Assembly (NCBI GenBank): GCA_023424785.1
Contig: JAFADP010000160.1
Coordinates: 1-19,836, forward strand
DNA: 19,836 nt
Direction of reading: 5' to 3'
Origin: Bacillota bacterium
Lineage (GTDB): Bacteria; Bacillota; Clostridia; Clostridiales; Clostridiaceae
The translations under genes were made by a program, and so were the position numbers. The notes beneath the pieces are model-generated. The model was not told the origin of the DNA. It saw only the letters and a program-made list of their open reading frames with translations, and made no database searches. Shown here in pieces: positions 1 through 6,007 of the stretch (positions are counted from its first letter, which is position 1; the number at the start of each line of letters is the position of its first letter).

Positions 1-14
1 ATTTTTTATTATCA

Positions 15-23
15 TGATATAAT
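15..23 (+). promoter_or_regulatory. extended -10 promoter element for the TtcA-family gene
   Basis: TATAAT lies at 18-23 and is preceded by TG at 15-16 with one intervening base, which makes a full extended -10 element. The -35 region would fall outside the window. Transcription would start near base 30, giving a leader of about 15 nt. That leader contains the SD GAGGTGAT just before the ATG at 46. Confidence 0.5.
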
Positions 24-45
24 ATCACTTGACGAGGTGATATAA

Positions 46-915
46 ATGAACAATATTGCAGGTACAGGTTGCGAAAGAATAATCCCTGAAGAAGAAAAAA
101 AATCATTAAAAGAAATTGAAAGAAGTATAGTAAAAAGATATAGAAAACCAATTTGGTCTAAGTTTTGTAAGGCTGTAAAAGAATATAACTTAATAGAAGA
201 GGGCGATAAAATAGCTGTTGCCATTTCTGGTGGTAAAGATAGTTTACTTATGGCTAAGCTGTTTCAAGAACTTCAAAGACATGGCCAAATTAAATTTGAA
301 CTTGAATTTATAGCTATGGATCCTGGATACCATCCTCAAATAAAAGAATTACTAAAAGAGAATTTAGAATACTTAAATATTCCTGCACATATATATGATT
401 CGGGAATTTTTGAGGTTGTAGATAAGGTGGCTCAAGATTATCCATGTTATATGTGTGCAAGAATGAGGAGAGGTTCTCTTTATGCTAAGGCTGAGGAACT
501 AGGATGTAATAAATTAGCGTTAGGACATCATTTTAATGATGTTATAGAGACTACACTTTTAAATGTTTTATATGCAGGAAACTTTAAAACAATGCTTCCA
601 AAGTTAAAAGCAAAAAACTTCGAAGGCATTCAACTTATAAGACCATTATATCTTATTGAAGAAGAAGCTATAAAAAGATTTATAAATTATAGTGGTATTT
701 GGCCTTTAAATTGTGCATGTATGATAGCAGCAAAGAAGGTAGGAAATAAGAGATTTGAAATAAAAGAACTTATAAAGAATCTAAAGGTTAATTTTAAGGA
801 TGTAGATAAATCTATATTTAAATCAGCAGAGAATGTAGCTATGAACTCTATTTTAGGTTGGGAAGATGAAGAAGGTAAACATTCATTTTTAGATTATTAT
901 AGTGAAGAGGAGTAG
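46..915 (+). CDS. ttcA: TtcA-family tRNA 2-thiolation enzyme (PP-loop ATPase)
   Basis: This cytoplasmic 289-residue protein belongs to the TtcA/TilS PP-loop ATPase superfamily. The adenylating PP-loop motif SGGKDS is at residues 61-66. A CxxC pair (C134, C137) and a third cysteine (C223, in a CAC motif with C225) match the three cysteines that hold the Fe-S cluster in TtcA, the enzyme that makes 2-thiocytidine at tRNA position 32. The conserved GHHFND segment follows the CxxC, as is usual in this family. Length is close to that of E. coli TtcA (about 310). The ATG at 46 has a good SD (GAGGTGAT) 5 nt upstream. The next gene begins 4 nt after the stop, so the two are probably co-transcribed. 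Membership of the family is clear. Whether this clostridial member modifies C32 or another tRNA position cannot be read from the sequence. Confidence 0.85.
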   Translation: MNNIAGTGCERIIPEEEKKSLKEIERSIVKRYRKPIWSKFCKAVKEYNLIEEGDKIAVAISGGKDSLLMAKLFQELQRHGQIKFELEFIAMDPGYHPQIKELLKENLEYLNIPAHIYDSGIFEVVDKVAQDYPCYMCARMRRGSLYAKAEELGCNKLALGHHFNDVIETTLLNVLYAGNFKTMLPKLKAKNFEGIQLIRPLYLIEEEAIKRFINYSGIWPLNCACMIAAKKVGNKRFEIKELIKNLKVNFKDVDKSIFKSAENVAMNSILGWEDEEGKHSFLDYYSEEE

Positions 916-919
916 TATT

Positions 920-1099
920 ATGGATATATTAACAATGGATCCTAACATTTTAGTTAGCTTAATAAACATGAAACTTAGAGATAATTATAGTAATTTAGAT
1001 ATTTTATGCGAAGATATGGATTTTAGTAAGGAAGTACTTATTAATAGATTAAAAGAAGCTGAATATACATATTGTGAAAAAAGTAATCAATTTAAATAA
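920..1099 (+). CDS. DUF4250 family small protein
   Basis: A 59-residue protein that fits the DUF4250 pattern, a small conserved clostridial family of unknown function: an N-terminal MDPNILVSLINMKLRD segment, then a Leu/Asp-rich helix, and a Tyr-containing C-terminus ending in NQF. There is no signal peptide or membrane segment. I chose the ATG at 920 because GAGGAG ends about 9 nt upstream, inside the last codons of the TtcA-family gene. An in-frame GTG at 902 would overlap that gene and has no SD. The 4-nt gap to the upstream stop indicates one operon. No function is known. Confidence 0.7.
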   Translation: MDILTMDPNILVSLINMKLRDNYSNLDILCEDMDFSKEVLINRLKEAEYTYCEKSNQFK

Positions 1100-1136
1100 A
1101 GTTTGTAATTACTACAATAATATTCACATATATAAG

Positions 1137-1145
1137 TGATATAAT
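1137..1145 (+). promoter_or_regulatory. extended -10 promoter element for the 40-residue microprotein
   Basis: TG-A-TATAAT sits at 1137-1145, an extended -10 of the same form as the one at 15-23. The -35 region is not recognisable. It would start transcription near 1152, before the SD AGGAGG at 1165-1170. Confidence 0.4.
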
Positions 1146-1179
1146 AAAACTAGAAGTATGTTTTAGGAGGCGGATTTAT

Positions 1180-1302
1180 ATGAACATAAAGAAAACAGGA
1201 AAATTAATTGCTTTATTAGGAGCTACTACTGCATTAATTGCTAGTTTAGTTAATGATAAAAAAAGAAAAGATACACCAAATAATAAAAATGTTGACAATT
1301 AA
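1180..1302 (+). CDS. 40-residue membrane-anchored microprotein
   Basis: An ATG at 1180 follows an optimal SD (TTTTAGGAGGCGG, AGGAGG at 1165-1170) by 9 nt and opens a 40-codon frame ending TAA at 1300-1302. The product has a basic start (MNIKKTGK), a hydrophobic stretch at about residues 9-24 (LIALLGATTALIASLV), then a charged Lys/Asp/Asn tail. This looks like a single-pass membrane peptide or an uncleaved signal anchor. The strong SD and its own extended -10 promoter support real translation. The -35 box of the downstream T-box promoter lies within its last codons. I do not recognise a family. A regulatory or toxin-like membrane peptide is possible, but nothing specific supports that. Confidence 0.55.
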   Translation: MNIKKTGKLIALLGATTALIASLVNDKKRKDTPNNKNVDN

Positions 1303-1320
1303 TAGAATTTTGCATATTAT
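1292..1320 (+). promoter_or_regulatory. sigma-A promoter of the trpP T-box leader
   Basis: A perfect TTGACA (1292-1297) is separated by 17 nt from TATTAT (1315-1320, 5 of 6 consensus). Transcription would begin near 1327, just ahead of T-box stem I. The -35 box overlaps the final codons of the microprotein gene. It is the best consensus promoter in the window. Confidence 0.7.
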
Positions 1321-1339
1321 TATAATAAATAAAATAAAT

Positions 1340-1605
1340 CCTAAGAAGAGGAATAGTAGTCATGTGTAAGGTTCCAGAGAGCTGAATATTGGTGAGAGTT
1401 CAGTACTATAGCTAATGATGAATGGGCCTCAGAGGAGCAAGATGAAATCTTTTTAAATAAAAGATAGTAGTTAAGTCGTAATTTGCACGTTATAGCAAAT
1501 AAAGTATGTTAGTACTTAATTTTTAAGAGGCATTATTTATTATATGCAATTTAGGTGGCACCGCGGTTAATCTCCGTCCTATTTAGTTAGGATGGAGTTT
1601 TTTTT
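1340..1605 (+). ncRNA. T-box riboswitch, tryptophan specifier (UGG)
   Basis: This leader occupies most of the 390-nt stretch between the microprotein gene and trpP. The stem I base pairs GAGG (1348-1351) with CCTC (1427-1430). The distal stem I has the usual conserved CCAGAGAGCTG and GGTGAGAG elements (1373-1398). The specifier loop reads GAA-TGG-GCC with the codon UGG at 1423-1425. The T-box sequence AGGTGGCACCGCGG is at 1553-1566 and is followed by the intrinsic terminator. Uncharged tRNA-Trp should pair with UGG and, through its CCA end, with the T-box bulge, stabilising the antiterminator so that trpP is expressed when tryptophan is short. The specifier agrees independently with the transporter identity. 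Confidence 0.93.
1572..1605 (+). terminator. T-box intrinsic terminator
   Basis: CTCCGTCCT (1572-1580) pairs with AGGATGGAG (1589-1597) over 9 bp with one GU, closing an 8-nt loop, and is followed by eight T residues (1598-1605). The 5' arm overlaps the segment that pairs with the T-box in the antiterminator, as expected for transcriptional T-box control. Confidence 0.9.
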
Positions 1606-1692
1606 ATATAAAAAAGGGGTTGTTAATATGAAGTGAAGGGAATATATAATTTTATATATTATAAGATAATAAAATTTTAGGGGGAAATAAAA

Positions 1693-2217
1693 ATGGATAA
1701 AAAGTTTAATACAAAAAAAATGATAATTAATGCAATATTAATAGCGGTAGGAGTAGTTTTACATGTGATATCACCAACCTTTGGTGTAGCACAACCAGAT
1801 TTTGCTTTAGCAATGTTATTTATAATAATATTAATAAATAAGGATTATAAATCAGCATTATTTTCAGGAATTATAATTGGAATTTTTACAGCAATAACAA
1901 CAAAAACAGTAGGTGGACAATTACCAAATATTATTGATAAAGTTGTTACTGCTAGTATAGCATATTTAATGTTAATTCCATTAAGAGATAGAGTTAATAA
2001 AAATATTCAAGCAATAATTTTGTTTATAGTTGGAACATTTATAAGTGGAACTGTATTTTTAACATCAATGATAGTTATTGTTGGAATACCATTTAGTGCA
2101 TTACCAACAGGCTTATTATCAGTAGTATTACCAACAGCATGTATAAATGTAGTTTTAGGAATAATAATATTTAATGTTGTAAATCAAGCTATAAAACAAG
2201 TACATTTAAATGTGTAA
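1693..2217 (+). CDS. trpP: tryptophan transporter TrpP
   Basis: A 174-residue integral membrane protein of the TrpP (B. subtilis YhaG) family, which takes up tryptophan. It has five or six hydrophobic segments (roughly residues 10-30, 34-48, 55-75, 84-98, 105-128 and 135-165). It also has the family-like motifs LHVISPTFGVAQPDFALAM and TTKTVGGQLPNIIDK; the latter resembles the TTxxPGGQ segment of TrpP. The ATG at 1693 has the SD AGGGGG about 7 nt upstream. The gene sits alone behind a T-box whose specifier is UGG, so expression should rise when charged tRNA-Trp falls. A shared hairpin ends the transcript. The fold resembles small S-component-like transporters; no ATPase or T component is nearby. 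Confidence 0.88.
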   Translation: MDKKFNTKKMIINAILIAVGVVLHVISPTFGVAQPDFALAMLFIIILINKDYKSALFSGIIIGIFTAITTKTVGGQLPNIIDKVVTASIAYLMLIPLRDRVNKNIQAIILFIVGTFISGTVFLTSMIVIVGIPFSALPTGLLSVVLPTACINVVLGIIIFNVVNQAIKQVHLNV

Positions 2218-2230
2218 TAAAATAGCCTAA

Positions 2231-2260
2231 AAAGGTGGAGTGTTTCTCCACCTTTAATTT
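2231..2260. terminator. shared bidirectional terminator of trpP and the deacetylase gene
   Basis: AAAGGTGGAG (2231-2240) and CTCCACCTTT (2246-2255) form a perfect 10-bp stem with a TGTTT loop. On the minus strand it is followed by TTTTT-like sequence, the better U-tract; on the plus strand by AATTT. The stop codon of the minus-strand deacetylase gene (2254-2256) is inside the stem. Confidence 0.8.
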
Positions 2261-2955
2261 ATAAAATGAAACATTTCTTGAGTATCTTCTGTTATAGCTT
2301 TAAATGTATAGTCATTATTTTTATAATATTTAATTACTTCTGGTAAAGCAAAAGCACTATTTTTATTAATAAATCCACAATGCATTAATAATATAATATT
2401 TTCTTTATCACTAGTAGCATTTTTTATAATAGTACAAGGTGAACCATAAGGGTTAGCGCCATCTGTACTATCTACATTCCAGTCATAAATTTTTAAGTTA
2501 TTATCATGTAGTAAATTTACTAATGATTCTTTTAAGTGATATGTAGTATTATTACTACCAAAAGGGAAACGAAGAATATTAACTTTTTTTCCAGTAACAT
2601 CTTCAATTACTTTTTGAGATTCCAGCATTTCTTGTAAGAATGATTGATCACATGAATAAAGTTTAGCCTTATCATGAGTCATACTATGTAATCCAATAGA
2701 ATGACCTTCATCAACCATTCTTTTTACTAAAGATTCTTGTCCCTTAATTTGCTCTCCAATTAAAAAAAATGTAGCAGGTACATTTTCATTTTTTAATGTA
2801 TTTAATACAGATTCAGTGACCTTTCCACCAGGACCATCATCAAATGTTATGTAAATAACTCTTTCTTCTTTTGCAGAGGTTGATATAGGACATATATTTA
2901 TTAGAGCTAATATTAAAATAAATATTTTAGTAAATAATATAGTATATTTTTTCAA
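2254..2955 (-). CDS. secreted polysaccharide deacetylase (NodB family, CE4)
   Basis: A 233-residue CE4 deacetylase that removes acetyl groups from N-acetylated sugars, most likely cell-wall or cortex peptidoglycan. Numbering from the TTG start, residues 1-28 form a signal peptide (MKK, hydrophobic core, cleavage near STSA-KEE). The NodB motifs follow in order: TFDDGP with D39 as base and D40 as metal ligand; HSMTH (H90, H94, metal ligands); RFPFG (R129); DWNVD; and LLMH (H192). All catalytic positions are intact. I chose TTG at 2955 because AAGGTG lies 6 nt upstream and it gives a classical signal peptide. An in-frame GTG at 2964 overlaps the SD. A sigma-G-like promoter precedes it, which would suit a forespore role. 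The motifs do not distinguish PgdA-like from PdaA-like activity. Confidence 0.88.
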   Translation of the reverse strand: MKKYTILFTKIFILILALINICPISTSAKEERVIYITFDDGPGGKVTESVLNTLKNENVPATFFLIGEQIKGQESLVKRMVDEGHSIGLHSMTHDKAKLYSCDQSFLQEMLESQKVIEDVTGKKVNILRFPFGSNNTTYHLKESLVNLLHDNNLKIYDWNVDSTDGANPYGSPCTIIKNATSDKENIILLMHCGFINKNSAFALPEVIKYYKNNDYTFKAITEDTQEMFHFIN

Positions 2956-2987
2956 ATAAATCACCTTCCATAATAAATATCTTATAT

Positions 2988-3017
2988 TATTATGGAATAA
3001 AGTACATAATAATATAC
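2988..3017 (-). promoter_or_regulatory. candidate sigma-G promoter for the deacetylase gene
   Basis: Read on the minus strand, GTATA (3017-3013) is followed after exactly 18 nt by CATAATA (2994-2988). The sigma-G consensus described for Bacillus is roughly TGAATA-17/18-CATACTA, so the -10 matches 6 of 7 and the -35 partly. Transcription would begin about 10 nt before the SD of the deacetylase gene. AT-rich background makes a chance match possible. Confidence 0.35.
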
Positions 3018-3043
3018 TAACAATAATTAAATATATATGTATG

Positions 3044-3072
3044 TTGTTGAGATATTATTAATATGCTATAAT
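3044..3072 (+). promoter_or_regulatory. promoter of the uracil permease gene
   Basis: TTGTTG (3044-3049), a 17-nt spacer and TATAAT (3067-3072), preceded by TG at 3064-3065 as an extended -10. Transcription would start near 3079, leaving only about 19 nt before the ATG. There is no room for a PyrR-type leader. Confidence 0.6.
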
Positions 3073-3097
3073 TTACAAGAATTAATGGAGGTGTTTT

Positions 3098-4360
3098 ATG
3101 AAAGACGTTTTATCAAAGGAGTATACTGATAAAAACAAATCTTTAAAAGATGTATTATGGAGATTTGTATTAGCTGCTCAGCATTTAATAGCAATGTTTG
3201 GATCAACTGTATTAGTGCCTTTTTTAACAGGACTAGATACTTCAGTAGCATTATTTGCAGCAGGTGTAGGAACTTTAATTTTTCATTTATGTACAAAGGG
3301 AAAAGTTCCAGTTTTCTTAGGATCATCATTTGCATTTATTCCAGTTATAATGGCTGTAGGTGATAAGTATGGTGATTTAAGATATGCTCAAGGTGGAATA
3401 TTAGTAGCAGGACTTATTTATATTATAGTATCATTTCTTATAAAAAGAATAGGAGTTGGAAGAATAAGAGCAATTTTACCAGCTCATGTAGTTGGACCAA
3501 TGATTATGGTTATTGGTTTAAATTTAATACCAACAGCTTATGGAATGGCAAAAGATAACTATATTTTAGCATTAATAACTCTTGGATCCACATTATTAAT
3601 AAAATTCTTTGGCAAAGGTTTTATTAATCAGATAGCTATATTATGTGGAGTGTTTATTGGTTACATATCAGCATTACTTATGAATGCTGTAGACATGAGT
3701 GGGGTAGCAAATGCATCAATATTATCTGTACCAAATTTTACATTTCCAAGATTTGATATTGGAGCTATTGTTGTAATTGCACCAGTTGTGCTAGCAGTAT
3801 TTATGGAGCACATAGGAGATATAACAACTAATGGTCAAGTAGTAGGAGAAAACTTTATAGAAGATCCAGGTTTAAATAGAACATTATTAGGAGATGGTTT
3901 GGCAACAGTTGCATCAGCTTTAGTTGGGGGCCCTGCTAATACTACATATGGAGAAAATACAGGAGTTCTTGCTACAACTAAAAATTATGATCCTTCAATA
4001 TTAAGAATTACTGCAATATTTGCAATAATAATAAGTTTTGTAGGAAAGTGTGGAGCTTTAATTCAAAGTATTCCAAAGTCAGTAATGGGTGGTATAAGTT
4101 TAATATTATTTTCAATGATAGCAATAATAGGTGTTAAAACAATTAAAAATGAAAAAGTAAAATTTAATTGGAAGAATATATTTATAATGATTGTTATATT
4201 AGCAATAGGCCTTGTAGGACCTGTTATTGAAAGCCAATATGGAATAGTAGTTGGTATTAAAATAACAAGAGATGTTTCTATAAGCGGATTAAGTTTTGCT
4301 GCAATAGTGGGTGTATTATTAAACTTACTTTTAAATAGAATAAATACTAAAGAAAACTAA
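3098..4360 (+). CDS. uraA: uracil permease (NCS2/UraA family)
   Basis: A 420-residue inner-membrane nucleobase transporter of the NCS2 family, which imports uracil with a cation. It has the expected density of hydrophobic segments (about 12-14). Family motifs are visible: an N-terminal AAQHLIAMFGSTVLVP stretch, FLGSSFAFIPVI, the VFMEHIGD segment that carries the substrate-binding Glu, and GGPANTTYGENTG with the second conserved Glu. These fit uracil permeases better than xanthine/urate members. The ATG at 3098 has ATGGAGGTG just upstream. The gene has its own promoter. It is followed by an unusual hairpin that serves as its terminator and also overlaps the next gene's start. No other pyrimidine genes are adjacent except dUTPase further downstream. 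Confidence 0.9.
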   Translation: MKDVLSKEYTDKNKSLKDVLWRFVLAAQHLIAMFGSTVLVPFLTGLDTSVALFAAGVGTLIFHLCTKGKVPVFLGSSFAFIPVIMAVGDKYGDLRYAQGGILVAGLIYIIVSFLIKRIGVGRIRAILPAHVVGPMIMVIGLNLIPTAYGMAKDNYILALITLGSTLLIKFFGKGFINQIAILCGVFIGYISALLMNAVDMSGVANASILSVPNFTFPRFDIGAIVVIAPVVLAVFMEHIGDITTNGQVVGENFIEDPGLNRTLLGDGLATVASALVGGPANTTYGENTGVLATTKNYDPSILRITAIFAIIISFVGKCGALIQSIPKSVMGGISLILFSMIAIIGVKTIKNEKVKFNWKNIFIMIVILAIGLVGPVIESQYGIVVGIKITRDVSISGLSFAAIVGVLLNLLLNRINTKEN

Positions 4361-4367
4361 GATAAGT

Positions 4368-4429
4368 AACACATTTCCTTAGCACTTCATATTTTATAAA
4401 TGAAGGAAACTAAGGAGGTGTGTTTTTTT
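4368..4429 (+). terminator. uraA terminator hairpin enclosing the next gene's SD
   Basis: A 15-bp stem pairs 4368-4382 with 4410-4424 (two GU pairs, otherwise Watson-Crick). A 2x4 internal loop follows, then a 6-bp upper stem, CTTCAT (4385-4390) with ATGAAG (4400-4405). Seven T residues (4423-4429) follow the stem. It has the form of a strong intrinsic terminator for uraA. The 3' arm contains AAGGAGGTG (4412-4420), the SD of the next gene, and the TTG start at 4428 is at the end of the U-tract. Read-through RNA from uraA should therefore be both terminated and translationally masked. Confidence 0.75.
4369..4396 (+). promoter_or_regulatory. candidate sigma-K promoter for the Cys/Lys-rich gene
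   Basis: AC at 4369-4370, exactly 17 nt, then CATATTTTA at 4388-4396 matches the sigma-K consensus (AC-N16/17-CATANNNTA) at every defined position. Transcription would start around 4402-4405, inside the 3' half of the uraA terminator hairpin, with a leader of about 25 nt carrying the SD. This suggests late mother-cell expression of the following gene. The consensus is short, so the match needs experimental support. Confidence 0.5.
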
Positions 4430-5372
4430 GAATAAAGAAGATAAGGATAGAGTATTCTGTACTAATATGAATGATGATGATCCTATCATAGAAAGATTTA
4501 TGAGAGAATACTTAAAAGAAAAGGAAGAGCGCGAAAATAAATTTAAAGGTGAATCAGGAGAAGATATTATAGTAAATTTTGATGTCACTTATCCTGATGG
4601 AGTTACAAATAGTTATACTTGTGGTTCAGAAAGTGATGTTTTTGGTGGAAGAGAAGAAGAAAGTTATATAAACATGAAAATACATCCAGAGGAAATGAAA
4701 TCTCATTTTAGTGAGAGTGTAGAAAAGGATATTTCATGTAAAGATATATATAACAAGAAAAAAAATGAAGGTGTTAAAAGATCTAAATGTGAATCAAGAT
4801 GTGAAGAAAGACATCAATATAACCAAGATTATGAATATGATGCAAAGAAATTTAATAAAGAACCAAAATATGAGCCAAAGAAACACAAGGAGAAATCATA
4901 TAAAGAAGAATATAAGGAATATAATCAATATAATGAAAGATGGATAAGTTGTGAGGATGAATTGAGGAGAATGGCTAATTTGGCTAAAGAGATTAGTGAG
5001 TATAACAATATGAGTCAATGTGAAGAAAAAGAAAATGAATACGAAGAAAAGAAAAAGGAAAAAGAGATAACAGGAAACATTAGAGTGTATTCTACATTTA
5101 TAAATAAATTTGGAAAGAAGATTAAAGGAGTAAGAATTAATTTATATAAATTAAATGGAATTTCTCCTCAATTAGTTGATTCAAAAGAAACAGATTGTAA
5201 TGGAATGGTTATATTCTCTAATATACCAGAAGGAAGTTATAGAGTTATCGAGTTAATAGATAAAAGGTATTTCGAAAAACCTGTTTATATAAATTGGAAT
5301 GAGGTTACTATAAGTTCATGTGAAAATGAATTTGTTATATATGCAATAAATAATTTGAAAAAAATAAGATAA
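4428..5372 (+). CDS. Cys/Lys-rich protein with prealbumin-like C-terminal domain; possible spore-surface protein
   Basis: A 314-residue protein with no signal peptide, membrane segment or LPXTG anchor. Residues 1-80 are acidic and mixed. Residues about 100-210 are low-complexity, rich in Lys, Glu, Tyr and Asn. Residues about 213-314 look like a prealbumin/carboxypeptidase-regulatory beta domain (GNIRVYSTF, IKGVRINLYKLNG, DCNGMVIFSNIPEGSYRV). Nine cysteines are scattered along the chain. Start is TTG at 4428, placed by the SD AAGGAGGTG 7 nt upstream. A sigma-K-like promoter precedes it. A leaderless, Cys- and Tyr-rich protein under a late mother-cell promoter would suit a cross-linked coat or exosporium protein, but that is inference. 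The beta domain alone could also belong to a cytoplasmic scaffold. Confidence 0.7.
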   Translation: MNKEDKDRVFCTNMNDDDPIIERFMREYLKEKEERENKFKGESGEDIIVNFDVTYPDGVTNSYTCGSESDVFGGREEESYINMKIHPEEMKSHFSESVEKDISCKDIYNKKKNEGVKRSKCESRCEERHQYNQDYEYDAKKFNKEPKYEPKKHKEKSYKEEYKEYNQYNERWISCEDELRRMANLAKEISEYNNMSQCEEKENEYEEKKKEKEITGNIRVYSTFINKFGKKIKGVRINLYKLNGISPQLVDSKETDCNGMVIFSNIPEGSYRVIELIDKRYFEKPVYINWNEVTISSCENEFVIYAINNLKKIR

Positions 5373-5380
5373 ACTTTTTA

Positions 5381-5422
5381 AAAAAAGATGCCGGACTTAA
5401 GTAAGAAAAGCATCTTTTTTTA
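5381..5422 (+). terminator. intrinsic terminator after the Cys/Lys-rich gene
   Basis: AAAAAAGATGC (5381-5391) pairs perfectly with GCATCTTTTTT (5410-5420) around an 18-nt loop, and the 3' arm supplies the T-run. The A-tract/T-tract stem would also work on the opposite strand. Confidence 0.75.
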
Positions 5423-5509
5423 ATTTCATGTAAAAATAATACTTTTTAAAATATAAAAGATAAGTTAAAATACAAACAGTATACTAAATAAGGAATGGAG
5501 CAGATAATT

Positions 5510-5956
5510 ATGAAAATAAGAATTAAATATTTTGAAGATGCTACTAAATTAAAAAAGATAACAAAGGGAAATTGGATTGATGTATATGCAAATAAGGATG
5601 TATTTGTAAAGGTAGGAGAAAGAGCAATGGTTCCGCTAGGGTTTGCATTAGAATTACCACAAGGGTGGGAAGGTCACTTAGCACCTAGAAGTTCAACATT
5701 TAAGAGTTGGGGAATAATTCAAACTAACTCAGTAGGAGTAGTTGATGATACGTATATAGGAGATAATGATCAATGGCATATGCCAGTATATTGTTTACAA
5801 GGTAAGGATAGTGAACAAGAAGGTACATGGATAAGAAAAGGTGACAAAATAGGACAATTCAGAATAATGGAAGTTATGCCAGAAATAGAATTTGAAGAAG
5901 TTGAAAGCTTTGGAAATTCTGATCGTGGTGGATTTGGAACGACAGGAATAAAGTAA
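5510..5956 (+). CDS. dut: dUTP diphosphatase (trimeric dUTPase family)
   Basis: A 148-residue dUTPase-fold protein. It should hydrolyse dUTP to dUMP and PPi, keeping uracil out of DNA and feeding dTMP synthesis. The motifs are in order: GNWIDVYA (20-27, motif 1); APRSSTF (58-64, motif 2, with SST where many enzymes have SG); NSVGVVDDTYIGD (73-85, motif 3 with the catalytic Asp); KGDKIGQ (110-116, motif 4); and RGGFGTTG (139-146, the C-terminal motif 5 that closes over the substrate). The length is typical. I chose the ATG at 5510 because GGAG lies 9 nt upstream; an in-frame ATG at 5495 has no spaced SD. The gene stands alone between terminators. The relation to dCTP deaminases is distant; the NSVGVVDD motif supports dUTPase. 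Confidence 0.88.
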   Translation: MKIRIKYFEDATKLKKITKGNWIDVYANKDVFVKVGERAMVPLGFALELPQGWEGHLAPRSSTFKSWGIIQTNSVGVVDDTYIGDNDQWHMPVYCLQGKDSEQEGTWIRKGDKIGQFRIMEVMPEIEFEEVESFGNSDRGGFGTTGIK

Positions 5957-5972
5957 TTAAAATACATAATTA

Positions 5973-6000
5973 TATGCAGGTCTTATATAAGACCTGCATA
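5973..6000. terminator. 28-bp perfect palindrome between dut and the ABC-F gene
   Basis: Bases 5973-6000 are a perfect inverted repeat: TATGCAGGTCTTAT followed at once by its reverse complement. As RNA it forms an 11-12 bp stem with a small AU loop. It lies between convergent genes, so it is most likely a shared terminator. Neither side has a strong T-run, so it may work as a 3'-end stabiliser. Confidence 0.55.
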
Positions 6001-6007
6001 ATGTTAA

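Noticed and set aside
15..27. 13-bp palindrome TGATAT-A-ATATCA over the -10 of the TtcA-family gene, as a possible operator.
   Set aside because: The symmetry comes largely from the TATAAT -10 element itself and AT-rich sequence; no matching copy was noticed elsewhere.
902..919. GTG start for the DUF4250 gene overlapping the upstream gene.
   Set aside because: It has no SD, and the family normally starts near MDP; the ATG at 920 has GAGGAG well placed.
3096..3335. Minus-strand frame opposite the start of uraA.
   Set aside because: It is a shadow of a strongly supported permease gene, with Leu/Ile-rich composition from the reverse complement and no SD.
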